A DNA stretch of 64,000 nt from Nemopilema nomurai (taxonomy: Eukaryota > Cnidaria > Scyphozoa > Rhizostomeae > Rhizostomatidae): the NCBI GenBank assembly GCA_003864495.1, contig ML133387.1:1611905-1675904 (forward strand). The letters are read 5' to 3'. The notes under the pieces are model-generated. The model ran no database searches. It was not told where the DNA came from and saw only the letters and a list, made by a program, of their open reading frames with translations. This document shows positions 50,358 to 63,180 of the stretch, piece after piece. A program made the position numbers and the translations under genes. How positions within the stretch are numbered: the first letter of the stretch is position 1; the number at the start of each line of letters is the position of its first letter.

Positions 50358-50883
50358 CTTACTCTTGTGTGCTTAATTGTAAGGGGGGGGGTCGAATAAA
50401 AAGGGGGGTGGACACTTTCCTAGATTTTCATAAAGCGGAGGGGCCATAATAAATTGAACAGCAGAGAAAATAGTAAATAAGCATCTAAAATAGGGGGGGG
50501 GGGGAAGGTGAGATACTGCAAGGGCATTTTTGGTCAGAGTCGAAAACATGTTAGCTGGACAACGGCAGAGGCGTAGAGCTCAAGGAGGAGAAGCAAAAAA
50601 TACAGTTAAAAGACAATTCAAACATGGATGATCACAATGAGTAAACGCTTTGAAATTTTAAACTCTGATTTATTTTTTCTTAAAAAGAGTTTTGAATGGA
50701 GCCAAACCATTTTTTCTGAGAAGTTTGAAAGGTCTAACGTGGGGGTTGATAATAAAATGAGGGGGCTGGTCGTCCATTGAGATTTCCATAAAATGGAGGG
50801 GTTATTATAAAATGATATGAAGAGTGAAATATTTTGAAAAGTGCAATATGACCCTCCCCTACAATTACGCACACAAGAGTAAG
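50358..50883. mobile_element. MITE-like element, unit 4
   Basis: As in unit 2; the second G run near 50493 is longer again. Confidence 0.5.
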
Positions 50884-50912
50884 GGCGTACAGCCACTGAG
50901 AGGCAGACAGAC

Positions 50913-52692
50913 AGTAGCTACTTCAGGACGTATATGTATAGCTACTTAGAGGGAGCTACTTGAGGACGTATAGAAACAGCTAGTTATAGGTAGATATTAA
51001 AGGTAAATATATAATAGCTAAAAAGGAGGTATAGATATAGCTACTTAAGGGTGGATATTTAGTAGATACTTAAGAACATATAGATATAGATACCGAAGGG
51101 TAGCTCTAATGTAGCTACTTAAGGACGTATGGAAATAGCTACTTAAGGATAGATATTAAGTAGCTACTTAAGGACGTATAGAAATAGCTACTTAAGGGTA
51201 GATATAAAGTAGCTACTTAAGGACGTATAGAAATAGCTACTGAAGGGTAAATATTAGGTAGCTACTTAAGGACGTATAGAAATAGCTACTTAAGGGTAGA
51301 TATTAAGTAGCTACTTAAGGACGTATAGAAATAGCTACTTAAGGGTAGATATTAAGTAGCTACTTAAGGACGTATAGAAATAGCTACTTAAGGGTAGATA
51401 TTAAATAGCTACTTAAGGACGTATAGAAATAGCTACTTAAGGGTAGATATTAAGTAGCTACTTAAGGACGTATAGAAATAGCTACTTAAGGGTAGGTATT
51501 AAGTAGCTACTTAAGGACGTATAGAAATAGCTACTTAAGGGTAGATATAAAGTAGCTACTTAACGACATATAGAAATAGCTACTTAAGGGTAGATATAAA
51601 GTAGCTACTTAAGGACGTATAGAAATAGCTACTTTAGGGTAGATATTAAGTAGCTACTTAGGTACGTATAGATAAAGCTACTAAAGGGTAGATAAAAAAT
51701 AGCTACCTAAAGACGTATAGATATAGCTACTTAAGGGTAGATATTAAGAAGCTACTTAAGGGTAGCTATAAAGTAGCTACTTAAGGACGTATAGAAATAG
51801 CTACTTTAGGGTAGATATTAAGTAGCTACTTAAGGACGTATAGAAATAGCTACTTAAGGGTAGATATAAAGAAGCTACATAGGGACGTATAGATATAGCT
51901 ACTTAAAGGTAGATATTAAGTACCTACTTAAGGACGTATATAGAAATAGCTACTTAAGGGTAGGTTTTAAGTAGCTACATTAAGCAGCTATTTCGTACCT
52001 GTACCTTAAGCAGCTACTTCGTACCTGTACCTAAGCAGTTAAGTACAGGTACGAAGTAGCTGCTAAAGGTACAGGTACGAAGTAGCTGCTTAAGGTACAG
52101 GTACGAAGTAGCTGCTTAAGGTACAGGTACGAAGTAGCTGCTTAAGGTACAGGTACGAAGTAGCTGCTTAAGGTACAGGTACGAAGTAGCTGCTTAAGGT
52201 ACAGGTACGAAGTAGCTGCTTAAGGTACAGGTACGAAGTAGCTGCTTAAGGTACAGGTACGAAGTAGCTGCTTAAGGTACAGGTACGAAGTAGCTGCTTA
52301 AGGTACAGGTACGAAGTAGCTGCTTAATCTGGCTACTTAATACCTACCCTTAAGTAGCTATTTCTATACGTCCTTAAGTAGCTACTTAATATCTACCCAA
52401 AAGTAGCTATTTCTATACGTCCTTAAGTAGCTACTTAATATCTACCCTTAAGTAGCTATATATGTACGTCCTTAAGTAGCTGATTTATATCTACCTTTAA
52501 GTAGCTATTTCTATACCTCCTTAAGTAGCAACTTAATATCTACCCTAAAGTAGCTATTTCTATACGTCCTTAAGTAGCTATTTTATATCTACCCTTTAGT
52601 AGCTATATCTATACGTCCTTGAGTAGCTACTTAATATCTACCCTTTAGTAGCTATATCCATACGTCCTTAAGTAACTACTTTATATCTACCC
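50913..52692. repeat. Palindromic minisatellite, unit 4
   Basis: Repeat-for-repeat the same as units 2 and 3. Confidence 0.96.
52030..52043. other. Palindrome centre, unit 4
   Basis: Same orientation as units 2 and 3. Confidence 0.9.
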
Positions 52693-53700
52693 TACTTTCT
52701 GACTGTCTTTAGCTAGCTAATCATAGTTTTCATTCCATGGCAATATTTCATCAACTCTTGAGAGGCTTTTCCGTATGTGCCCTTAACCAGTAGCTGTCTT
52801 TCTGCCCTTAAGCACTCTTCCAACTTTTCCTTTGCGAAGTATCTTTGTTCAATCTACTTCTCAAATATCTATTTCTTCTATAGCCTTCAACAACTACTTT
52901 CCATAAGTCCTCAAGAAGTTAGTTTCTATATTATCTGAATTAGGTACTTTTGGAAGTTCTAAAACTGCACCCTCTAGGTCTCTTTAATAAGCTCTATTGC
53001 ACCTCTACTTAACTCTTTCAGCCAACTTCCTTCTGCATATTCAAGCTAGACAAATAGTCTACATGTGTGCAAGACTGCTGTTGCTCTATTTTCCATAATC
53101 TGCTTAGGTAGTTGGTTGTTGGAAGCCTTCCATACTCTGTCCGTCACATGTCCACATGGCTGTTGTGAATAGGTTTCATTCTAACACAAATTATGAAGAT
53201 AGAAAGCTGATGCAATTTGTGAAAATCTTAATTAACATTTACAAAGCAAACTAGCTTATTTTTAACTAAATTAGCGTAGTTCTGATCAGATCTTTATAAA
53301 AGCTGTTAAAGTCAGTTTACTTTGATTAAACATTTGTTTTTCTTTAAAAAATTATTTTTCTTAACAGCACATTTTTATAAGGTCAAGTTATAAAGCAACC
53401 TAGAGGCATTTTTACTCAAGTTTCAAGCTTGAATCTCAGCACGGAAAAACGACAAAAATTGTTTCATACCGCAAGTGTATCATAAATGTTAATAACAAGT
53501 TTTTGATGAAAAAGAAATTTCCTATTTTTAGTTAAACTAAATAAACATTGCTAAAGCACAAATTAAGTTCAGAATGAACAACTTATGAGACAAATCTATG
53601 AAAGTTTGGCTAAGTTTTTGAACTCACGGAACTCACGTTGAATCCGCCCATTCTACCAACAGAAGAAAAAAACTGAAACATTGAAAGGGAAAACTTGATC

Positions 53701-55844
53701 CAGTGGCGGATCCAGGGGGTTGCAAAGGGTGCTTGAGCACCGGTCAGATTTTCAGAGTTGTGTTTCGAACCAAAGTTTATTTGTGCTGAAAATCAAACTA
53801 AATAGATGTCCAAAATAAAACAAACACCTTCTACTAATGAGAAATTCGATATTTCTTCCCTCTTTTACACGAAGATACCAAATTTCCATCTGAACTGCTT
53901 TGTTTTGATTCGCAATAGTTTAATATCAAAGTAGAGTATTTACCGGAACAAGATTGTGACAGAATTTGAATGCCGACCAGTAACAATACGAATTGCAAAT
54001 TTCACCCTCCAATGAAATTCTATTATCCGATTGTATTCCGAGCACCGGTGGGTCAGTAGAATAGAGTCATCAAAAACGGAGCTAGCCAATCATCTATTTT
54101 CTCACCGGTGCTCAGATCGAATATTAGCCAATCACTTGCATTTTCACCGGTGCTCGACGTCATCAGAGCACCGGTCAGGTCGAAACCACCAATAAACGAT
54201 TAGGATACTAAATGCTTGGATTCATTCGCTTGTCTTCCGTCACGGGCGTACCTCATTCGAGGAACGAGATGGATGAGTGCAAGAATCTTCTGTCGTGCTT
54301 ACAAGATGCTCTTAAAATTGAACAGTTCGACGCTGTAAATAGTATTGAATTGGTGGCAATCGATGTGTTAGAGAAGGGGAGGCGAGCATACTTTCGAGGT
54401 GCAATGGATGAGAATATCATTGATTCATTTGCTGACTTCCAGCTTTCCGATGGTGGGGAGAGCAAGAGAGGCCATGGTTTATAGTTTTGTTTCCTCATGG
54501 CCTATAATTTCAGATCAACTTTTATGTGTTTTTATTTACGGAATAATGTTATTTAGGGGTTTAGGTCGCCCTTGGAATTTGCTCCTGGCAGCTTTCAAAA
54601 AAGCAACATCTTTTCTACGTTCAGAAATCGGTGTATCCACCTTTTTTCATAAGAAAGCTTATTCTTAACAGTAAAAAGTTACATGTTGAAAATATATGAG
54701 AGGCGCTACATGGCGCAAAGGGTTAATCAGCGGACTTGAGTGACTAGGCCATGCATTTCGCAACTTTGTTCTGGATGATTTCACGACAAAACGTCATGGT
54801 GGTGATAATTGCCTTCTGAAAGTGATGGCAATTCCACGCTAATCTTTATTGACAGCCATCATTTTGTGATTTTTCCAATTTAGGGTATACACCTATTAAG
54901 TGATAGAGCAAGGTTGGAACAACGCTAACGTGACTCACAAATTGAATTAGCTAGAAAAGTTTCTTTCAACAAAAATGCCCAAGTTTCATCTATTCTCCAA
55001 ATTCTTATCAAATCAGGTTTTTGAGTCTAAATATTCATTTATTGTTCTTCAGGCTGAAATACCCTATCCTTTTAATTGAACGCCAAATTTTAAATGATTA
55101 ATTGAATTGCCAAAGGTTGCACAGTGTAAACGAAAAATTGGATGTCAAAATAGCTGTTTCGACAAAGTGAAACTTTCGTCCAACTTTCTTCTTTTCTATT
55201 CTTTAATCCTTAATCTATTCTTTAAACCTTTTGTCTTTAATGACGTGCACTGCACTTCAGGGGCTTCACTCCACCAGCCAGGTAATTTTTTGATCACGCT
55301 ATTTTCTGACTTATAAAAGGCTGCCAAGTGTCAATGAATTGAAAGAGTTGGAAAGCTGTCTTTGGAAAGCTGTCTGTTGTTGTGGAGCGCGGAAAGCTGT
55401 CTTTGGGACATATGATTGCTTCTGTATCACAATAGAGGTGCATAACAGACCAAATTAACGAGCCTTGCTGAGAATGTTATCTTTGCTGGTACCTATACAT
55501 CAATTCTACTTGCAGCCTAATTTTGAAAAACTCGTTAGATTTTTCTTGTACAGAATTTTTGATCGGATTTGGAGCATAGTAAAACAGTATAACCGTAGTA
55601 TAACACTAGATCACGTTTTGTTTATTTAGTTGTAAAAGTACGAACTATGTTCTGTTATGTTTGAAATATCAAGTTTTTTTTATTCAGTATACCAAACAAA
55701 AAGGATATAAATTTCAAAACATATTATAGCTTCTCTTGTTTATAGATCATCGATACCAAATTGAATATAGGGTGTGGTAATTTTATCGGGTGTGGCACAT
55801 TCAAAGTTGAGCACCGGTCAGAAAATTTCCTGGATCCGCCCCTG
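53701..55844 (+). mobile_element. hAT-like element, unit 4
   Basis: As in unit 2, with the same inverted ends and GAGCACCGGT motif cluster. Confidence 0.7.
54212..54484 (+). CDS. Hypothetical 90-aa protein inside hAT-like element
   Basis: Same protein as at 23831-24103, unchanged. Confidence 0.4.
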   Translation: MLGFIRLSSVTGVPHSRNEMDECKNLLSCLQDALKIEQFDAVNSIELVAIDVLEKGRRAYFRGAMDENIIDSFADFQLSDGGESKRGHGL

Positions 55845-57638
55845 ATTGACCTTGTCTGTATGGGGGCTTGTTAAGCTACAGCTTAAACGACATCTTTAAG
55901 CTACCGGTATAAAACATGTTCTTGTAACAAATTCTTAGTTTGATACTCTTGCTTGTGAAAACATTGAAAAGTGATGGATGACAGATACTTCTAACAATAA
56001 CAATCTTTTCAAGTTAGTAAATCAGTCAATTTTACACTCACAAGCGGGGTTTATCAAAAATCTATGATAAGGCTTATATGAGAATCAGCAGCAAAAATAT
56101 AAGGTAGACATCAAATTGAAATGAGATTCTTATGAAAAAGTAAATTCTTTCTCTAAACCTACTTCTAGTCAGTAATTTTGATTTGACCAAAAAAAAATCT
56201 TCTTTCATGTGCAAAATTGGAGCCTAAGAATACCAAGGCAATTATTGAAATAGCTCTAGTAATTCCAGGAAAGTTTCAATCATATGAAATAGCTGATAAT
56301 TGATATAGCTAAGGAAAATTATATAATAGCTTATGGACAACAAATCTAATAATTGGTCCTATCTTAGGAGCAATATATTGAAGAGAGTTTCTGTCACTTT
56401 ATTGAGACCATATATAAGATGGCAAGAAAATAAGCTTAAAAAAACAGGAAACAAGCTTTAAAACAAAAACATGGGAGGTAATTTTGAGCCTGACCAGAAC
56501 CTATCAACAGCATTGCAAACATTTCTTCTGTCAGTGTTCCAGATTCATATACCATGGTAGATTGAAATTTCAAGAAAAACCCATTTCAAGATTGAATGAC
56601 AAAAAATAAAAAATTACTATCTCTCTCTAAAAAAACAACTTGACTAGGCATCAGTGTGGGATTATTTTCAAATCACTGATGCATAACTGTGTTACAGCTT
56701 TTTCAAACAAGTTCATAATTTTTGTTTTTTTGGCCAAAAAAGAAAGAAAATATTGTATAGAGATCAAATTAATAATTTGAGCAGGTCAAATTTTAGTAAT
56801 CCCCTACAGAAACTGCACAGAACAAGTGGATGGCTTGTTTTTGTGTCATTAAATCAAAAGAGACCAATTATTTTAACATCTACAATCACAGCAGGGTAAC
56901 TGAAGTTTTAGAAAAATTGCAAAGAAAGGGATTTAAGTTTACAATTGCTTTTACAACAATAATCCAAGTAAATTCTTCCTTTCGAAGAAGAATTTATTAA
57001 AAAGATGCAGGAATGCTAAATAAGGAATAGCAAGCAAAAATTGTAGGAAGATGGGTGAAAAAGTTATTTGCTACAAAGTAATCAAGCCACTTCTAGGCTG
57101 GAATTTACATAGTAATTAGTAGAACCTTTTCAATTAGTAGAATCTTTTTCAAGGTTTGCGCTTGAAAATCAGTGTGAAAATGACAAAGAAGTGTTGAAAT
57201 AACTGGTGAAATTCAAACATGTTCCTTAGGCTCGATTCGAATTAACAAAAAATCAAACAAATAATTGTTTAGCTGCCATGCTCCAGAAGGAAGATTAGTG
57301 TATTTCACAAATGATTTCATCAACAAAAAGTGCATAATTTATAATTAGCATTGCTGATATTGAAGACACTATATTAGAAATGACAAAGTAGGTTTCTGTT
57401 ACTTTTGAAATATTACATTCAGAAAAGGCAAGCGATTCTCTGTTATTCAATATTAAAATCTCTGTTACGAAACACTAAAATGACTATAAGGTCTAAGAGG
57501 AAACAATGTCACTAATACAGAGGGGTTCAGAACATAATTTTTCTAGCTGCACTGGAGGAAATGTCTCTCAAACTCATTGCAAAGCTTCGGTGTTTAAACA
57601 AAGTCATAGGCCCATCTTTAAAAAAAAGCAGTACTCAC

Positions 57639-57782
57639 AAATGAAAAGTTCTTGCTTGTCATCCTTCCTATTTTCTCGATTCTTCAACTCCAATTCCTTT
57701 CTAATCAGTTCTTGTCTCAATCTGGTAGATTCTAAGCTTTCTAGGGCTTGTGCATCATGCTTCAACTTGTTGCCAACTTGAA
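57639..57782 (-). CDS. Possible coiled-coil exon, unit 4
   Basis: Identical to 12051-12194. Unidentified. Confidence 0.35.
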
Positions 57783-58026
57783 CTGTGCACCCAGTTTGAA
57801 TGTTCCCGCGAGTGAAATGGCGGGAAAATGGCGAGCGAAGATGTCAGCAGGCAACTGTCAATCAAAAACGAGAACAATGGATCGCTCGCCCCACTCTTCT
57901 ATAGATGCACTTCCCCACCGCAGAGGCTTTCAAGGGGGAAAAACAACGAGAAACCGATATGATACCAATCTCCAGAAACGGTTGATACGCACTTGTATTG
58001 CACAAGGAGTGCTATATTCTAACTAA

Positions 58027-60648
58027 TTCGATCATTTCCCAATCATAGTAGAAATAGACACGGGGTAAGCTGTCAGTTCCGCAGATGACGACGACGGTGT
58101 CATAGAAAATAATATTGATAACAATAAGTATGTTTGGAAGAAAGAAAATAAGCAGCTATCCCTTGATATATATAATAGCAGAAACATGGACGGGGAGCTA
58201 GACAATCTAACTGAAATGGGTGGTAGAAATTATAGTCTGCTAAATGGGAATGACATCGTATACATATTTTGCATCGTGATTGCTACCTGTTGTAAACCAA
58301 TGCTAAATAAGTTTCGAAAAAATATGAACAAAAAGAAACAGCCTTGGTGGTTTGACATTGAATGCTGGGATGCAAACAAAAAATACCACTTTCGTAAACT
58401 CTTCTATAAAACTGGCAATGCATATGTTTTTGGAAAATTCAAGTTGCTAAGAGCAAAATTTAAAAAGTTTATGAAAAGTTAGGAAAATGACTTTAAAAAT
58501 GAGCTTTGCACGAAGCTAAAAAGTTCAGCTGAAGACCAGAAGACATTTTGGAAGCTGATCAAAAACAACATTAGAAATAACTTTCGTGAAAGGAGTCGGT
58601 CCGAGATAAGAATCTAAACATGGTTTGATCACTAAAACAATCTTCTAAACAGCAGATGAAGTCATGATCTTAAAGTTAATACGTTTGTTCAATATTATAT
58701 CAAACATCATGATTTGCACTGCGATTTTTGTAATGAAAACAGCCTCCAAATGCATGACCAAATAATATCAGCTCAGGTTGAACAACATATAGCAAGGGTT
58801 GAAAATAACAAAGCTCACGGTGTAGATGGCATATTGAACGAGGCTACTAAGTTATAGAAGGATAAGATCATTGCCTTCCTGTTAACATTATTTAATCAGA
58901 TTTTCACTATAGCATGCATTCCAAGTGCCTGGGGTAAAGGATTGATAGTATCAATACTTAAAAAAGGTTGCAAAAAGGATCCCATTATTTATAGGGGAAC
59001 GTCCCTACTCTCCAATCTAAGTAAAATTTTCACTGGAATACTAAACAAGAGAATCATAAGATTCTCTGAACAAAAGAGGCTCATTGGTGACAACCAAGGA
59101 GGGTTTCGTAAAAATAGGTCAACAGCTGATAACCTAATTCTACTGAAATTATTAGCTGACAAACGGCTCTCACGTACAATTGTACTGTTTCTTTGTTGAG
59201 TTTTCCAAAGCATTTGATACTGCGAACCACTCATATTTAACTTATGTTTTGATCAAGTATGGATTTTATAGAAAACTTTTAAGAGTGCTTAGGGCCATCT
59301 ATACAGGCATGTATTATTGTGTTAAGACTGCAAAAGAAGTCACCAATTCGTTCAAATGCGACACAGGTGTTCGTCAAGGTTTTATGTTGAGTCCAAGGTT
59401 GTTTCTGTTATGAGTCAATGAGTTAGACAAAATGCTTGGAAGGATTGGAAGTAAGGGTATTTTTTAGCCGACTTAACCGAAGTTAAAACTTTGTTGTATG
59501 CAGATGATGTAGTGCCTTTTGGGAACACAGTTTGTGAGTTTCAGCGCAAAATAAACGTATTGGAACAGTTCTGCGATACATGGGGCATGGCTGTAAACTT
59601 AGACAAAGAATATTTTTGTTATAAGCAAAGCCAAATAGAAATAATGATTTATTACAAATATTTGGGGCTGCTTTTATCGTCTCGCAATGTATGGTCAAAG
59701 GCCCTAGAAAATCGATCATTGCAAGCTGGAGAAGCTTTAAGGCCAATATCATGTCTAATAATACGTTTAAAAGGTGTCTCACCAAAAGTTGCGTTTAAGG
59801 TCTTCGACACAAGAATACTGCCAATCCTGTGTTATGGGGCTGAAGTTTGGGGTTATGAATGGAAGCAACAAATTGAAAGTATTCATATTAAATTGGGTAC
59901 AGTTGTTTTAGGTGTAGGAAAATGTTCCACTCCAAGTGCAGTATTTGGTGTATGTGGTAGATACCCACTTATATGTACCTATATGAAGCAAACTAACAAG
60001 TATTGGTTCAAAATTTTAAGGTTTGAAGGAAACAGTCTCTTAGCGAGTGCTTTCAAATTGCAAATACACTTAACTGAAGCTGTGACAGACTGCTGGGGCT
60101 CAAAAAATAAAATTTATCATTTATGAGAATGGTTTTGGTCATGTTTGGATATCCCAGGGTTTTGGAAATGAACGGCTCTTTTTAAAGATTTTCCAAAATA
60201 GGATACAAGACATCCAGTTCCAAACCTGGCAAAAAATACTCAATGAATATGAAAAACTCTCAATCTTTGGAGGATTTAAGTCTTTGCTGAACCCTAAAAA
60301 ATACCTTAGTTTGCCAAATTTTTTGGATAGGAAGATAATTGCACGTTTCCGTATTTTCAATCACCATTTAGCAATAGAAATGTGACGTTATCAAAACAGA
60401 TTAGCAAGAGAGGAGATAATTTACAAAAGTAACATAAACGCAATTGAGGATGAACTCCATTTTTTATTTATCTGCCCAGCTTATGAAACGTTGAGAGAAA
60501 AATACATCAACGAACCATTTGTTTAGGTTCTTTAGGTTCAGAATCGATATTTTGCAAGAATATTGTGGCTCAGTACAAAATTAGGCATTCTTAGAAAAAT
60601 TATGCAATTGGTTTACAAAATTCACCTAAAATGGGCAATTTTTTATAC
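58027..60648 (+). pseudogene. Dead LINE, unit 4
   Basis: Same truncated element and shared lesions as unit 1. Confidence 0.85.
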
Positions 60649-62428
60649 AATTTTCATACTCATTTCTTTGAGATAAATTATTTTGCTTTTTTCGTTCTTA
60701 TTCACAACATATTGCAAGCAAATCAGTATATTTTAAACAGTCTTCTAAAAAACAGAGAAAACCCAACTCTTATTGATCCAGAATCCAGAAAAACTAAGAA
60801 AAACAAATTTTCGCACGTCTCTTACAACAAAAGAGTGAAAAATATCAAAATTAAAACATATTGCGTTAAAACACGTAGAAATTACAATTAAGGTGTTCTT
60901 GTGTTTTTTGTTGCCATATTTTTCAACGTGTGAGAGCTCCATTAAATTTGACATTGGCATGTCTCGATCCTAAATTTGTTATGCCAACATAAAGATAACG
61001 TTTTCCCCCTATCTCCCCCTGACTGTGAGTTGCAAGTCGGTGAACGTTTATTTTTGCAATTGAAGCACAATCTCTTGAATTCTGGGTAGTACTTACAACA
61101 ACCTGAAATTCTAGCATCCACTTCAGTGCCCCATGTCAGTGCTATTCCACTGTTTCAACTTTTTAAATGTGTATATAACTCTCCGGTTCCGCTGTAAAGC
61201 ACTCTACAGCAATTATTTCATTTATAGAATACATAGAATAGAAGGTTTATACGCATTTAATACAGATTGGTCAATCACATGCAGCATCAAACATTTTTAA
61301 ATTACCAAGAAATGAAAACCTAAATAGGCCATATTTTTAGGGCAATGGTATCTATCCATATTTTCATTGTGTTATGTCTATTGTTTCAAATTTGATTAGG
61401 TTCTAGTTGTTTGTTCTTTTCACTTGTCCTATCCCTTTCCAGCTCATCAAATTTTGTGTCACTGTTTAAATTGAACGTCTATTTGAATAACCACGATCCG
61501 ATTAGACTCTAACTATCGTCAAATTGGAATGACCATTAAGTTGACTGTTTGCTGTTTGTCCTGCCTGTTTCCTCAAAGGCACTGCAACACACTTTCAAAG
61601 TATATCAAATGGACAACTTCAAAGTTGGTACTTTCAATCTCATATTTAATTGGAGGTCATTACTTGACTGTCTCTCATTTTACCTGTCGTAGATATTTGA
61701 AAAAGTGTCTAAAGTATGCAGATAATGTATCATCATTGTGCAGCCCATCCAACAACAAGTGGCTGAAGTGCCTAAAAGTGGTGTCACAATTTTTAGAGCT
61801 TACCAAAGGTAGACTTAAAGTTGACCAAAAGGTAGCTTAGGCACCGATTACAACCAATGATTCATGTTCCAGGCAACTAATGTAGGCCCACTGGCAATGA
61901 TCAAGGTATTTGGCTACTAGTTGTGACTGAAAGTCATTGTCTTCATGGGCTTACGCCATTATCTAACCGCCCAATCGTTCAATAATAGGAACATTATTGG
62001 CAACAACAAATACCAACATTAATGAAGAGTTACGACAACTTTGTTCTTGAATAAAGCATCTTAATTTGAGATGCAAGCATTGGTCCAATTTTCCTGCAAA
62101 GGAAATTGTTTTTATTCAAGTCATGTACTTATAAAGCTTCATAACTTTGAGAAAATAACAAGTTCAGAGTGAGTCAGCTCCATTAATACCAAACAGACGT
62201 TCTTACAAAACAGGTTCATAAGTGTCTTTTAATTGTTATCTTCCAATTTAGTACTAGTGAATAGCAACTTGACAAAATTATGCTTATATTAGGTATTAGT
62301 AATGTTCTCTGCTTGATGTATATGTGTGACTTTTTGTGACTAAACAGAATTGTAGATGTATCTTGACCATACTGATAAACATGGTAGATTCTGAAGCAGT
62401 CAACAACAAATTGCAGAAGCTTTGATAC

Positions 62429-62512
62429 GTTCTGCTTTTGCCATAAGTCAGCTCAGAAAGTAACCTGTCCTTCTCTTCATCTGCGCTGAAATCTTCTAAA
62501 GATGTCATCAGG
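62429..62512 (-). pseudogene. MUS81 C-terminal exon, unit 4 (orphan)
   Basis: Only the C-terminal exon (LMTSLEDF...YGKSR) is present. The array ends at about 63001, before the helix-hairpin-helix exon would be reached, so this exon has no partner upstream. Confidence 0.7.
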
Positions 62513-63001
62513 CTATTATTTTCCCAGAGCTAAATGATAAATCGTGATTGTAATCTACGAACCTGCTCCAACAAAGTTTTTTGCTTGCTGTCTACTATTT
62601 AGTTAAGCCCAATAAACTATTTTTTAGTTTAATAGGGTGCCAGCAGTAGGAAAAAAATTCCTTAAAAGGTTTAGACCAGCTATATTCGCTTCACAGTTTT
62701 TTTTAAAACAACAACACAGCTAGCTTTGCGATCTTGAAAAAGGTGATCCATACTAAATTTGATACAAAGAGATATCTTCATAGCTGCTCGATATCTTATG
62801 ATGAGAAAGAGAATGATTCAATTGCCTAGTTGTTTCTCTTGCCTAAGAACAGTGCTTCATCTTTGCAGCATTTTGAAAAACGTCTGCTGCTGTTCTTGCC
62901 AGAAGATAGCGCTTCATCAATGTTTAAAGTATAGATATTGGAATGAGAAGCGACATGCGACTGCCTTGGGATGAAAACACTGATGAGTCGTAAAATATAA
63001 C

Positions 63002-63180
63002 CATAGTCACAAGAGAGGGATAGTCTGGAAGCGAACAATGCGCTATTGTTCTAGCTCTTTGATAAAGATTTTCCTAGCGCCCGGACCTCCCAAGGTGCAC
63101 ACGTTTTGTGCGTCGTGTTGTTTTGTGGTGTATGGTGTATGGTTTTAATTGCCTTCCGAGTATGTTCGCAGTTTTTCCAA
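63002..63180. other. Unique right flank, probable 5' region of THAP gene
   Basis: Not present in the array. It contains a GTTCGCAG acceptor-like site 10 bases before the THAP start codon, so it may hold a 5' non-coding exon and an intron border. Confidence 0.4.

Larger units (their letters stand above)
49125..63001. repeat. Macro-repeat unit 4 (13.9 kb, truncated)
   Basis: Similarity ends at about 63001, after GTAAAATATAAC, about 1.35 kb before the unit would end. From about 61743 the copy differs from the others at many positions (for example CAGCCCATCC for CAGCATATCC, CTTATGATGAG for CTTATTATGAG). Confidence 0.95.

Noticed and set aside
588..63001. rDNA or histone-type functional tandem array
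   Set aside because: No rRNA or histone sequence is present; the units contain only broken gene parts and transposons.
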